From Erysipelotrichaceae bacterium (GTDB taxonomy: Bacteria; Bacillota_I; Bacilli_A; Erysipelotrichales; Erysipelotrichaceae), in NCBI GenBank assembly GCA_017432895.1, contig JAFRIG010000074.1:1-34640 (forward strand): a stretch of DNA of 34,640 nt, in the 5' to 3' direction. The notes beneath the pieces were generated by a model that was given only the letters and a program-made list of their open reading frames with translations, was not told the origin of the DNA and did no database searches. Position numbers and translations under genes: made by a program. Each line of letters starts with the position of its first letter. Position 1 is the first letter of the stretch. Shown here piece by piece: positions 1 through 7,657 of this stretch.

Positions 1-193
1 CTTAAAAGCTACCCGCTAAATTATAAGCGAATGCCGTTTTTCAGACATTTGCTTTGATAAATTAGCTAAAATTATTGCCTCTATAGCCTATCCAGTGCAT
101 CCGATATTATCAAATCATATTTCCAGGTTAAGCTGAATTCAAAACAGCAGGAAAGAACCCGTGAACAAATAAGGAATGCTGAAATCTCCTTCA
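1..193. other. Left edge without a recognisable gene
   Basis: No convincing coding region, RNA gene or repeat is visible here. The + strand has a short open frame from base 1 to a TGA at 55-57 (18 codons). It could be the tail of a gene beginning outside the window, but it is too short to identify. The stretch is AT-rich and leads into the promoter of the next gene. Confidence 0.4.
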
Positions 194-228
194 TTGAATT
201 GATCATTTCCTGAACTTATAATAAAGAC
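194..228 (+). promoter_or_regulatory. Predicted leaderless promoter of the zinc-ribbon membrane protein gene
   Basis: TTGAAT at 194-199, a 17-nt spacer, then a perfect TATAAT at 217-222. Only six bases (AAAGAC) separate the -10 box from the ATG at 229. Transcription would therefore be expected to start at or next to the A of the start codon. No Shine-Dalgarno sequence is present. This is the clearest of the leaderless-type promoters here because the -35 box is also recognisable. Confidence 0.7.
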
Positions 229-771
229 ATGAAAATATATTGCGAAAAATGTCATGAAGACATTACAGCTCAAGTCAACCAGGCGATCGAAAACTATAGC
301 GTTGGAAAAATCGGCTGCCATAAATGTCAACATCAGCAGAAAAGGTACATCTCGGAAGCAGATATTCTTTTGTTTTTCGGATGCAGCGAAGCAGCCTATG
401 CCCTTTTAAGCTACTTCAGTTTCTTTCTCATAAAGTACCTGGGGATCGGATTTTTATCGATTTCCGTTTTGATAGCTTTGCTGGTCCTTGCCTTCATCGG
501 ATCAAAAGCTCTTTCTTCCGCAATTTATGAAAAAGCATATCTCAAATCAGATATCAAATATAAAGTCTTTGAAGAAGATAAAAAAGCCATTCAGCGCAAT
601 ATCAGCTGGCAATTCATGTTGTTCTTTGCTATCACGATCAGTTTCCTCACAATGGATGATGGAAAGATCTTCTTCGCTGCTGCAATGCCTTTGGCGGTAT
701 TGTTTACTTTCATAAAACTTTACTTACAGCTAAAATACGAAAAATCAGCGCAGAAAAAAACTTCAGATTGA
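229..771 (+). CDS. Zinc-ribbon membrane protein of unknown function (180 aa)
   Basis: Not recognised as a named family. The N-terminus has two CxxC pairs (Cys5/Cys8 and Cys30/Cys33), the layout of a small zinc ribbon. Two hydrophobic segments follow at about residues 44-65 and 70-92, a charged Lys/Asp/Glu-rich loop, and two more segments at about 127-143 and 147-165, with a Lys-rich tail. The topology suggests a four-helix membrane protein with a cytoplasmic metal-binding head. It is monocistronic: a leaderless-type promoter lies before it and a hairpin terminator overlaps its end. No function is proposed. The start is fixed by the -10 box six bases upstream. Confidence 0.7.
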   Translation: MKIYCEKCHEDITAQVNQAIENYSVGKIGCHKCQHQQKRYISEADILLFFGCSEAAYALLSYFSFFLIKYLGIGFLSISVLIALLVLAFIGSKALSSAIYEKAYLKSDIKYKVFEEDKKAIQRNISWQFMLFFAITISFLTMDDGKIFFAAAMPLAVLFTFIKLYLQLKYEKSAQKKTSD

Positions 772-787
772 TCTCTGAAGTTTTTTT
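754..787. terminator. Bidirectional terminator between the zinc-ribbon gene and mglC
   Basis: Seven A residues, a 7-bp stem CTTCAGA/TCTGAAG around a 6-nt loop, then seven T residues. With A and T tracts on both sides it can work on both strands, ending the + strand gene (stop 769-771) and the - strand mgl operon (stop at 798-800). Confidence 0.9.
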
Positions 788-797
788 ATTTCTAAGA

Positions 798-1811
798 CTA
801 TTTCTTTGCAATATACTTTCTGATATCCAAAGCGATCGCTACAACGATAACGATACCCTGAACGATGTAAGTCCAGGCGGTATCGATTCCTAAGAATGTC
901 ATCTCGATCTTCAGGATTTCGAAGACCAGAACACCCATCAGAATACCGGATACCTTACCAGTACCACCGTTGACGGAAACACCACCAATGGTGCAACCGG
1001 CAATGGCGAACAGTTCATAACCGTTGGCCAGGTTGGATGAAGTACCACCGGCCTTTGCGCCAAGCATGAATCCGGCAAGCGCAAATAATGAAGCAGCGAT
1101 CATATAGGATATGATAGTCATTCTTGTCGTATTGATACCGGAAACCTCAGCTGCATCCGGGTTGCCGCCGATCGCATACATCTTCTTGCCATAAGGAGTG
1201 TGATTGTACAGAAACCACATTACCAGCATAACAATCGCTGTGACAACGGCCAGGTTCGGTATCAGCTGTATGTTCAGGAATGATCCGGCAGCCCAGTTGG
1301 TATATTCAGGGATCAGGCCACCTATCGGCTGAGCACCTGTATAGATCAAGGCAATACCGTAGACGATCGTCTGCATACCATAAGAACCGATAAATGCCGG
1401 GACATGGAGTTTGGAAACAACCAGACCGTTGATCAAACCGATCGTAAGCGCAAAACCGATCATGACCAGGATACATACCACCCACATGTTCATCGGCTCC
1501 ATATTCGGATATACTTTTCCGGAATAATCCATTCTCTGCAGGAGAGTTGCGCAGATACAGCCGGCAAGACCTACCTGACGTCCTGCTGAAAGGTCGTTGT
1601 TTCTCATGATCAGAACACCAGAGATACCCAAAGCAATGACCATACGTACCGATGTATTTGCCAGAAGGTTCTTGATGTTAGCCATCGAGAAGAAACGCGG
1701 ATTCTGAATTCCAACAAAAACAGCCGAAGCAATGATCAGAATGATCAAAGCGTTGTTTACCAAAAACTGGACGACATCAAATTTCTTTTCTTTATTCACT
1801 TTCTCAGACAT
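798..1811 (-). CDS. mglC: Galactose/methyl-galactoside ABC transporter permease MglC
   Basis: Membrane component of the high-affinity galactose importer, 337 aa. It belongs to the branched-chain/ribose-type permease family (BPD_transp_2) and has about eight to ten hydrophobic segments. The family EAA-like region is visible around the GNPDAAEVSGI segment, about residues 214-224, where the ATPase docks. The C-terminus contains the Gly-rich GGVSVNGGTGKVSG stretch typical of MglC/RbsC permeases. It is the last gene of mglB-mglA-mglC, 12 nt after mglA, with a good ribosome site (AAAGGAGA). It could in principle serve another sugar; the galactose call rests mainly on MglB. Confidence 0.9.
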   Translation of the reverse strand: MSEKVNKEKKFDVVQFLVNNALIILIIASAVFVGIQNPRFFSMANIKNLLANTSVRMVIALGISGVLIMRNNDLSAGRQVGLAGCICATLLQRMDYSGKVYPNMEPMNMWVVCILVMIGFALTIGLINGLVVSKLHVPAFIGSYGMQTIVYGIALIYTGAQPIGGLIPEYTNWAAGSFLNIQLIPNLAVVTAIVMLVMWFLYNHTPYGKKMYAIGGNPDAAEVSGINTTRMTIISYMIAASLFALAGFMLGAKAGGTSSNLANGYELFAIAGCTIGGVSVNGGTGKVSGILMGVLVFEILKIEMTFLGIDTAWTYIVQGIVIVVAIALDIRKYIAKK

Positions 1812-1823
1812 AATTATTCTCCT

Positions 1824-3335
1824 TTAACTTCTGAATTTCGTTGAAAGTTCCATGATCTTTTCCTGATTCATATCTTCACCTTCAACTATTCCGGTTATTC
1901 TGCCCTCGCACATTACCATGATCCTGTCACAGATACCGATCAATTCAGGCATTTCCGAAGAAACGACGATGATCGTTTTGCCTTCGGAAGCCAGTCTGCC
2001 GATGATCGAATAGATCTCGTATTTGGCACCGACGTCAATACCTCTTGTCGGTTCATCCATGATCAGGACATCAGGCTCTTTCGCCAGCCATCTGGAAATG
2101 ATGACTTTCTGCTGATTGCCACCTGACAGATTCTTGATCTGAGTCTTTGCGCTAGGTGTCTTGATCGAAAGCTCCTGGATCGACTTGTCAACGACATCGT
2201 TGATCTTTTTATGATCCAGCATCACTCTGAATTTCAGATAATCATTCAGTGATGCAACAGCGACATTATCAGAGATCGACAGAACACCGAAGATACCGTT
2301 TCCTCTTCTGTCTTCTGTGATCAGAGCAATACCATTGTTGATCGCATCTTCAGGACATTTTATTTTTAATGTCTGGCCGTCATAATAAACTGTACCTGAT
2401 TTGATACCCCGCATACCATAAATGGCTTCCATCAATTCTGTTCTTTGAGCACCAACCAGACCGGCAACACCGAAGATTTCTCCTTTTCTGACTGAGAAGG
2501 AACAATCTTTAAATGAATTATCAAGAATGGAATCAAAATCCTTAACTTCAAACACCATTTCTCCAGGTGTGTTAACTTTTGGAGGATAAAGGTCTTTCAG
2601 TTCACGTCCGACTTCTTTGGCGATGATGAAATCGGTCGTCAGTTCACTTGCCGGCCAGGTTCCAATGTACTGGCCATCTCTCATGATCGTAACTTCATCA
2701 GAGATCTGCAGGATCTCATCCATCTTATGAGAAATATAAATAACACCACAACCTTTGTCAGTCAGCCTCTTGATGATTTCAAAAAGCTTATCGACTTCTC
2801 TAAGTGTCAGTGATGAAGTAGGCTCATCCAATATAATTATCTTCGCATCAGCGCTGACCGCCTTTGCGATTTCAACCAGCTGCATCTGTGATGCAGTCAG
2901 AGTTCCCAGTTTTTCCGTCGCTTTGAAATCCAGTCCCAGATCATCAAGAAGCGCTTGTGCATCTTCATTCATCTTCTTGTGATTGATGACAGGGATCGGG
3001 CCAACTTTTGTAACAGGGTACCTTCCGCAATAAATGTTTTCCGCAATCGATCTGTCACGGATCGGCATCAGTTCCTGATGGACCATAGCAATACCTTTCG
3101 TCAAGGCATCAAACGGGTCAGTGATCGTCACTTCCTCGCCATTATATATGACAGTACCCTCATCTTTTTTGTATATACCAAAAAGACATTTCATCAATGT
3201 CGATTTTCCGGCACCATTTTCACCCATCAGAGAATGAACATGTCCGGGTTTCAGTTGTAAAGAAACATGATCCAATGCCTTTACACCGGGGAAAGATTTG
3301 CATATATCTTTCATTTCGAGAATGTATTCTGACAT
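1824..3335 (-). CDS. mglA: Galactose/methyl-galactoside ABC transporter ATP-binding protein MglA
   Basis: Fused double ATPase of 503 aa, the usual size for MglA/RbsA. The first domain has a complete Walker A (GENGAGKST, residues 38-46) and Walker B (IIILDEPTSS). The second has the degenerate P-loop GLVGAQRTEL typical of this family, a good signature LSGGNQQK and Walker B VLIMDEPTRG. One site is thus canonical and one atypical, as is normal for sugar importers of this class. It lies between mglB and mglC and has a strong ribosome site (AGGGAG). It energises uptake through MglC of the sugar delivered by MglB. Confidence 0.93.
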   Translation of the reverse strand: MSEYILEMKDICKSFPGVKALDHVSLQLKPGHVHSLMGENGAGKSTLMKCLFGIYKKDEGTVIYNGEEVTITDPFDALTKGIAMVHQELMPIRDRSIAENIYCGRYPVTKVGPIPVINHKKMNEDAQALLDDLGLDFKATEKLGTLTASQMQLVEIAKAVSADAKIIILDEPTSSLTLREVDKLFEIIKRLTDKGCGVIYISHKMDEILQISDEVTIMRDGQYIGTWPASELTTDFIIAKEVGRELKDLYPPKVNTPGEMVFEVKDFDSILDNSFKDCSFSVRKGEIFGVAGLVGAQRTELMEAIYGMRGIKSGTVYYDGQTLKIKCPEDAINNGIALITEDRRGNGIFGVLSISDNVAVASLNDYLKFRVMLDHKKINDVVDKSIQELSIKTPSAKTQIKNLSGGNQQKVIISRWLAKEPDVLIMDEPTRGIDVGAKYEIYSIIGRLASEGKTIIVVSSEMPELIGICDRIMVMCEGRITGIVEGEDMNQEKIMELSTKFRS

Positions 3336-3358
3336 ATTTTTCTCCCTAAATAATAAAG

Positions 3359-3388
3359 AAGAGTTACATGCCTGAACATGTAACTCTT
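3359..3388 (-). terminator. Intercistronic hairpin between mglB and mglA
   Basis: A perfect 12-bp stem (AAGAGTTACATG at 3359-3370 and its complement at 3377-3388) with a 6-nt loop lies in the 70-bp gap. On the transcribed strand the stem is followed by CTTTATTATTT rather than a clean U run. It therefore looks like a partial terminator or a 3'-end stabiliser that lets binding-protein mRNA outnumber the downstream transporter genes. Confidence 0.75.
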
Positions 3389-3405
3389 CAGCTAATCAAT
3401 GCAGA

Positions 3406-4410
3406 TTATTTAATATACTGGTCAGCGTTGTCCTTGGTAACCATTACGTAAGGAACATAGTTGACCTTATTGGTGATTTCTTCACCAGCCAGTAACTTCA
3501 GAACAGATTCGCAAGCAGCAGTTGCCTGACCCTGGTCATCGTTCAGAACAGTACCAGTCATAGTGCCAGCCTTAACCATTTCGCAGCATTCGACCAGAGC
3601 ATCGACACCAACCAGATAAATGTCAGTACCGACAGTTCTGCCTGCAGCGTTGATAGCCTGAGCAGCGCCTAATGCCATACCATCGTTGTTGCAGAATACA
3701 ACTTCGATGTCGTTGCCATAAGCGTTAAGAGCAGAAGCAACCAGTTCCTGGCCCTTTGCCTGATCCCACATACCGGTTTCCTGGTATAAGCACTCAACGT
3801 TTACACCATTGTCCGTTAAATACTTGATGGAGTATTCAGTTCTGAACTTAGCATCTGAGTTCTCCGGGTCGCCCATGATCATGATGTACTTGACAACACC
3901 ATCACCATTCAGGTCACCATGGTTTTCCTGATCGAAAATGATCTGGCCCTGGTAAGTACCGGAATCTCTAGCATCAGCACCGACATAGCAAGTCTTTGTG
4001 CCATAGCTGTAGTCAGCAATCTCACGGTTGATGAATACAGTCGGAATACCTGAATCTTCAACAGCCTGAGCAAGAGCCGGAGAAGAAGTCTGAACCAGGT
4101 TGACGATCATGGCATCAACACCCTGAGAAATGAAAGTGTTGACCTGTTCAGTCTGTTCAGCAACGTCGTTCTTGCCGTCAACGATTGTAACTTCGTACTG
4201 AGTTCCACCTTTAGCGTTGAGATCATCGAAGTACTTCTGGATGTTCTGACGGTAAAGAGTCATGAAGTTATCGTCAAACTGATAAATTGCAACACCGATC
4301 TTAACTGTATCAGCGGTCTCTTCGCCTGCAGGAGTCTCTTCTTTCTGAGAGCAGCCAACAAGAGCAAAAACCATTAATACAGCTAATAAAACACTTAAAA
4401 GCTTTTTCAT
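3406..4410 (-). CDS. mglB: Galactose-binding lipoprotein MglB
   Basis: Extracellular sugar-binding component of the Mgl importer, 334 aa from the chosen start. The Met at 4410 is preceded by a strong AGGAGG-type ribosome site; an upstream in-frame codon at 4440 lies before that site and is rejected. The signal peptide ends in a lipobox (ALVGC, Cys20), so the mature protein is membrane-anchored. Features shared with enteric MglB include the early FDDNFM segment, the EF-hand-like calcium loop DLNGDGVV, the MWDQA region and a late GVDAL/GTVLND stretch. These match galactose/glucose-binding MglB better than RbsB. It is the first gene of the mgl operon, with a cre box in its promoter and a hairpin after it. 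Confidence 0.93.
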   Translation of the reverse strand: MKKLLSVLLAVLMVFALVGCSQKEETPAGEETADTVKIGVAIYQFDDNFMTLYRQNIQKYFDDLNAKGGTQYEVTIVDGKNDVAEQTEQVNTFISQGVDAMIVNLVQTSSPALAQAVEDSGIPTVFINREIADYSYGTKTCYVGADARDSGTYQGQIIFDQENHGDLNGDGVVKYIMIMGDPENSDAKFRTEYSIKYLTDNGVNVECLYQETGMWDQAKGQELVASALNAYGNDIEVVFCNNDGMALGAAQAINAAGRTVGTDIYLVGVDALVECCEMVKAGTMTGTVLNDDQGQATAACESVLKLLAGEEITNKVNYVPYVMVTKDNADQYIK

Positions 4411-4444
4411 TTTTTTCCTCCTTGGACATATAGTCCGCATTTCA

Positions 4445-4472
4445 ATTCTAACACAAATGTAAACGATTACAA
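4445..4472 (-). promoter_or_regulatory. mglB promoter with embedded cre site (CcpA operator)
   Basis: On the - strand, TTGTAA (4467-4472), a 16-nt spacer and TAGAAT (4445-4450) form a promoter. The near-palindrome TGTAAACGATTACA at 4458-4471 fits the Bacillota catabolite-responsive element consensus, including the central CG. It covers the -35 box and most of the spacer, so bound CcpA should block RNA polymerase. A ccpA gene lies at 18208-19200. A GalR-type regulator could read a similar box. Confidence 0.8.
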
Positions 4473-4510
4473 CCTTTTTGATTTCACTATTTTTTCACAA
4501 TACAAGCTGT

Positions 4511-4539
4511 TTGACAAACAATCCGGATTGTTATATAAA
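4511..4539 (+). promoter_or_regulatory. Promoter of the tryptophan-transporter operon with a perfect palindrome in the spacer
   Basis: TTGACA at 4511-4516, 17-nt spacer, TATAAA at 4534-4539: a near-consensus promoter. The spacer contains a perfect 16-bp inverted repeat (AACAATCCGGATTGTT, 4517-4532) that fills the space between the two boxes almost exactly. A symmetrical site there would be a natural repressor or MerR-type activator operator. The cognate protein cannot be named from this window. Confidence 0.8.
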
Positions 4540-4545
4540 TGAATA

Positions 4546-4801
4546 AACCGTTGAGGGAGAGTAAGTAAGTTCCGGCCACCTTTCAAAGAGAGTCATCGTA
4601 TGGTGAAAGATGACAAAGAGTGCGGATCCGAATGGACTCCTAAGGGCAAACAGAAATGCAAAGAGTATGGGCGCCGAAGTGATGCTTCGTAAAAAGAATC
4701 GGCATATGATAGTATGCATGAGTGGATGTACAAGGTACATCAAGCCGGGTGGCACCGCAGGAAAACATCGATCCTGTCCCAGCAAAAGGGACAGGATTTT
4801 T
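4546..4801 (+). promoter_or_regulatory. T-box riboswitch, tryptophan-specific (UGG specifier)
   Basis: The conserved T-box antiterminator core GGGTGGCACCGC starts at 4747, followed by a terminator hairpin (ATCCTGTCCC 4771-4780 / GGGACAGGAT 4788-4797) and a T run. Upstream, the base of Stem I can form between GGAG (4556-4559) and CTCC (4637-4640), enclosing an AGTA-containing strand and, on the 3' side, GAATGGAC with the specifier UGG at 4633-4635. A small hairpin CGAAG/CTTCG at 4675-4689 fits Stem III. By family knowledge, uncharged tRNA-Trp binding stabilises the antiterminator and lets transcription proceed. The transporter genes that follow agree with a Trp specifier. Confidence 0.93.
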
Positions 4802-4821
4802 ATATCCGGGAGGAAAAAGCG

Positions 4822-4863
4822 ATGAGATTAAACAAGCGATGGCGTCTTTCTTTGATCGGCTGA
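4822..4863 (+). CDS. Putative 13-aa leader peptide with a Trp codon, upstream of trpX
   Basis: Thirteen codons (Met-Arg-Leu-Asn-Lys-Arg-Trp-Arg-Leu-Ser-Leu-Ile-Gly, then TGA) lie between the T-box terminator and trpX. The ATG follows a strong ribosome site (GGGAGG at 4808-4813). Codon 7 is Trp (TGG at 4840-4842). Four bases after it comes CTTTCTTT (4846-4853), exactly complementary to AAAGAAAG (4879-4886), which forms part of the trpX ribosome-binding site. A ribosome paused at the Trp codon would cover the first arm and expose the trpX site. This resembles the T-box plus leader peptide of the B. subtilis anti-TRAP operon. Translation is inferred; a single Trp codon is weak statistics. Confidence 0.6.
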   Translation: MRLNKRWRLSLIG

Positions 4864-4895
4864 ATTATTTAATCGAATAAAGAAAGGACAAAAAC

Positions 4896-5924
4896 ATGAA
4901 AAAGATATTCGTATTGATCATCACCTTAACATTACTGCTGCTGAGTGCCTGCTCCAAGCAGTCTTCCGATAACAGCGAAACCGAAAAAACTTTGAAGATC
5001 GGTATCTGCAACTACGTCGACGATGCTTCACTCAATCAGATCGTCGCCAACATCAATGAACGCCTCGATGAATTAAACAGTCAAAACGGTACTTCTCTTG
5101 AAGTCCTTTATGACAATGCCAACGCCGATGCCAACGTCATGCGTCAAATCATCTCCAACTTCATCGCCAAAGATGTCGACCTGCTGGTAGGTATCGCTAC
5201 CCCTGTCGCCATTGATATGCAAACCATGACTGAAGACAACCAGATCCCCGTCATCTTCTCGGCCGTCTCCGATCCTTTGGCCGTCGGCCTGGTGGATTCC
5301 CTGGACAAACCCGGTCGCAACATCTCCGGCACCTCCGATTATCTCAATACCAAAGCCATCATGGAACTGATCGTCGCCAAAGATCCGCAGATCGAAAAAG
5401 TCGGTTTACTGTATGATGCCGGACAGGATGCTTCGACCAATCCGATAAAGGAAGCCAAAGCTTTCCTGGAAGAAAGAGGCATCGCCTATGTCGAAAAGAC
5501 CGGCACCAATGTTGATGAGATCAAGATGGCCGTCTCCGCCTTGATAGCCGAAGGTGCCCAGGCTATCTTCACCCCTACCGACAACACGGTCATGACCGCT
5601 GAACTTTCGATCTATGAGGATATCGCCAATGCCGGTATTTTGCATTACACCGGTGCCGATTCCTTTGCTTTAAACGGTGCCTTCTTAGGCTTTGGCGTCG
5701 ATTATGCCAACCTGGGCAGAGAAACAGCCGACATGATCTATGACGTCTTATTCAACGATGTGGATATCGCCACCTATGCCGTCAAGACTTTCGACAACGG
5801 CACAGCTACCATCAACTCCGACATCATCAGACAGCTCGATCTGAACCTCGACGAGCTCAAGGCAGCCTTCTCGCCCTATTGCACAAATATTCAGACCATC
5901 GAAACGGCTGAGGAATTCGAATAG
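4896..5924 (+). CDS. trpX: Tryptophan ABC transporter substrate-binding lipoprotein TrpX
   Basis: 342-aa binding protein of the ABC_sub_bind (PF04392) type. The signal peptide ends in the lipobox LLSAC (Cys19), giving a lipid-anchored extracellular receptor. A Ser/Gln/Asp-rich linker precedes the bilobed domain, and the family-like VDLLVGIATP and PVIFSAVSDP segments are visible. Proteins of this family with TrpY and TrpZ behind a Trp T-box are the predicted tryptophan importers of Bacillota. The substrate is inferred from the UGG specifier, not from the protein. It starts after AAAGAAAGGA, a site that may be masked by the upstream leader-peptide region, and is followed five nt later by trpY. 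Confidence 0.88.
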   Translation: MKKIFVLIITLTLLLLSACSKQSSDNSETEKTLKIGICNYVDDASLNQIVANINERLDELNSQNGTSLEVLYDNANADANVMRQIISNFIAKDVDLLVGIATPVAIDMQTMTEDNQIPVIFSAVSDPLAVGLVDSLDKPGRNISGTSDYLNTKAIMELIVAKDPQIEKVGLLYDAGQDASTNPIKEAKAFLEERGIAYVEKTGTNVDEIKMAVSALIAEGAQAIFTPTDNTVMTAELSIYEDIANAGILHYTGADSFALNGAFLGFGVDYANLGRETADMIYDVLFNDVDIATYAVKTFDNGTATINSDIIRQLDLNLDELKAAFSPYCTNIQTIETAEEFE

Positions 5925-5929
5925 AGAAT

Positions 5930-6844
5930 ATGCTTTCCCTGGTATATACGACACTGGAACTCGCCCTCATCGGTTCTTTGACCGTTTTGGGCTTGTATCT
6001 CAGCTATCTAAATCTTGGTGTTTGCGATCTGTCGACCGACGGCTGCTTCACTTTGGGAGCGGCTACCGCCGCCGTCTTTGCCTTGAGCGGACATCCTTTT
6101 CTGGCCCTTGTCATGGCCATGCTTGCCGGCATCATGTCGGGTTTATGCGTCTCGCTTTTACAGGCCTATTGCGGCATCAACTCCCTGTTATCGGGTATCA
6201 TCGTCAATACGGCCTTATACTCGATCAACATTGCCATCATGGGCAATTCTTCGCTCTTAAATCTCAATAAGACCCAAACTGTTTACACGATCATCAAAGA
6301 ATTGTGTCAGAATACTTTCCTGGCGGTTTTTTCTTTCCTGTTAGTCGACATCTTCTTTGTCCTGGCGGTGGCTTTATTTCTGAATTATTTCCTGAAGACC
6401 AGGATCGGTTTGGCGATCAAGGCGACCGGAGATAACCCCTTCATGGTCGAAGCCTCTTCGATCGATCCCAGGCATACTACCATCATTGCCCTTTGCATAT
6501 CCAACAGTTTCACGGCCTTATCCGGTGCTCTTTTGGCCCTTTCACAGAAATCGGTCAACATCGATATCGGTTCGGGCATGGTGACGATAGCTTTGGCCTC
6601 TTTGCTGATCGGCAGGATACTGACAAGATCAAACGATACTTCCATCGGCTTATTATGTTCGATCATCGGCTCTCTGATCTTCAGAAGCGTCTATGCCCTG
6701 GCCTTAAGATTCAATATGCCGGCCTACATGCTCAAATTCGTATCGGCTTTGATCGTAGCGATCACACTGTTCATTCCTTATCTGAAAAAACAGTTGCCCT
6801 TCATCCAAAGAAAAAGAGCCATCCGTAGAGGAGAAAACGCATGA
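5930..6844 (+). CDS. trpY: Tryptophan ABC transporter permease TrpY
   Basis: 304-aa integral membrane protein of the BPD_transp_2 permease family, with about eight hydrophobic segments. It is the channel subunit of the predicted Trp importer. Typical features are the N-terminal LGVCDLSTDGCFTLGA stretch and the cytoplasmic TGDNPFMVEASSID loop, which docks the ATPase. It starts five nt after trpX and overlaps the trpZ start by four nt (ATGA), so translation is coupled. A basic C-terminal tail (KRKRAIRR-like) is likely cytoplasmic. Substrate assignment depends on the T-box. Confidence 0.87.
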   Translation: MLSLVYTTLELALIGSLTVLGLYLSYLNLGVCDLSTDGCFTLGAATAAVFALSGHPFLALVMAMLAGIMSGLCVSLLQAYCGINSLLSGIIVNTALYSINIAIMGNSSLLNLNKTQTVYTIIKELCQNTFLAVFSFLLVDIFFVLAVALFLNYFLKTRIGLAIKATGDNPFMVEASSIDPRHTTIIALCISNSFTALSGALLALSQKSVNIDIGSGMVTIALASLLIGRILTRSNDTSIGLLCSIIGSLIFRSVYALALRFNMPAYMLKFVSALIVAITLFIPYLKKQLPFIQRKRAIRRGENA

Positions 6845-7626
6845 TCGAAATAAAGAAAATGACTAAAGTCTTCAATGAGGGCACGATAAATGAAAAGGTC
6901 GCTATCGCCGATCTCGATCTGAAGATCAACGACGGTGACTTCATCTGCATCATCGGCGCCAACGGTTCGGGCAAATCCACCCTGCTCAACTGCCTTTCCG
7001 GGGCTCTGATCCCGGAAAAAGGCAACATCATCATTGACGGCAAGGATGTCACCCTGCTATCGCAGAATAAGCGAGCCCATGGCATCGGCCACCTCTTTCA
7101 GGACCCGCTGGCCGGTACGGCTCCACACATGAGCATCGAAGAAAACCTCGCCCTGGCCGCCAAAAGCGGACAGTGGTTGAGTACTATCAGTGAAAAAGAC
7201 CGCCGTTTCTTCAAAGAAAAACTGGCACGACTGGACATGGGCCTGGAAGACAAACTGAGTGTACAGGTCGCGACCTTGTCGGGTGGTATGCGTCAGGCTC
7301 TCACCCTGGTCATGAACACCATCAAGACCCCGCGGCTTCTCCTTTTGGATGAACATACGGCCGCTCTTGATCCGGAAACGGCCGACAAAGTTTTGAAGAT
7401 GACTAGAGAGACGATCGAAGAAAAGAAGATCACCTGTGTCATGATCACCCACAATATGCAGACGGCCATTGAATTGGGCAATCGCCTGATCATGATGAAC
7501 GATGGCAAGATCATTCTTGATCTCAATAAAGAAGAAAAAGAAAAGCTCACGATCGACGATCTTAGAGAAATGTTTCGTAAAAGATCGTCCAGTGAACTAG
7601 ATGATGATCGCATGATCCTTTCCTAA
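6841..7626 (+). CDS. trpZ: Tryptophan ABC transporter ATP-binding protein TrpZ
   Basis: 261-aa single-domain ATPase: Walker A GANGSGKST (residues 39-47), Q-loop Gln87, signature LSGGM (146-150), Walker B LLLLDE (166-171) and a switch His in MITHNM. The D-loop region reads DEHTAALDP, with His where many ATPases have Pro; from memory this is usual for ATPases partnered with PF04392 binding proteins. It is the last gene of the operon, overlapping trpY by four nt, and ends at a hairpin terminator shared with galK on the other strand. Confidence 0.9.
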   Translation: MIEIKKMTKVFNEGTINEKVAIADLDLKINDGDFICIIGANGSGKSTLLNCLSGALIPEKGNIIIDGKDVTLLSQNKRAHGIGHLFQDPLAGTAPHMSIEENLALAAKSGQWLSTISEKDRRFFKEKLARLDMGLEDKLSVQVATLSGGMRQALTLVMNTIKTPRLLLLDEHTAALDPETADKVLKMTRETIEEKKITCVMITHNMQTAIELGNRLIMMNDGKIILDLNKEEKEKLTIDDLREMFRKRSSSELDDDRMILS

Positions 7627-7657
7627 AAATGGTTTCCCGTTGGGGAAACCATTTTTC
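7625..7657. terminator. Bidirectional terminator between trpZ and galK
   Basis: The arms AAAAATGGTTTCCC and GGGGAAACCATTTTT form a long stem around a GTT loop, with A and T tracts on both flanks. The 31-bp gap between the two convergent operons consists almost entirely of this element. Confidence 0.92.

Noticed and set aside
4839..4880. Alternative short ORF starting at the ATG that overlaps the Trp codon
   Set aside because: No ribosome site precedes it, whereas the ATG at 4822 follows GGGAGG; it stays a second choice only.
7490..7626. His instead of Pro after the Walker B Glu of TrpZ as a sign of lost activity
   Set aside because: From memory this DEH form is common in ATPases paired with PF04392 binding proteins, and all catalytic residues are present. 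(The motif itself is encoded near 7346-7354.)
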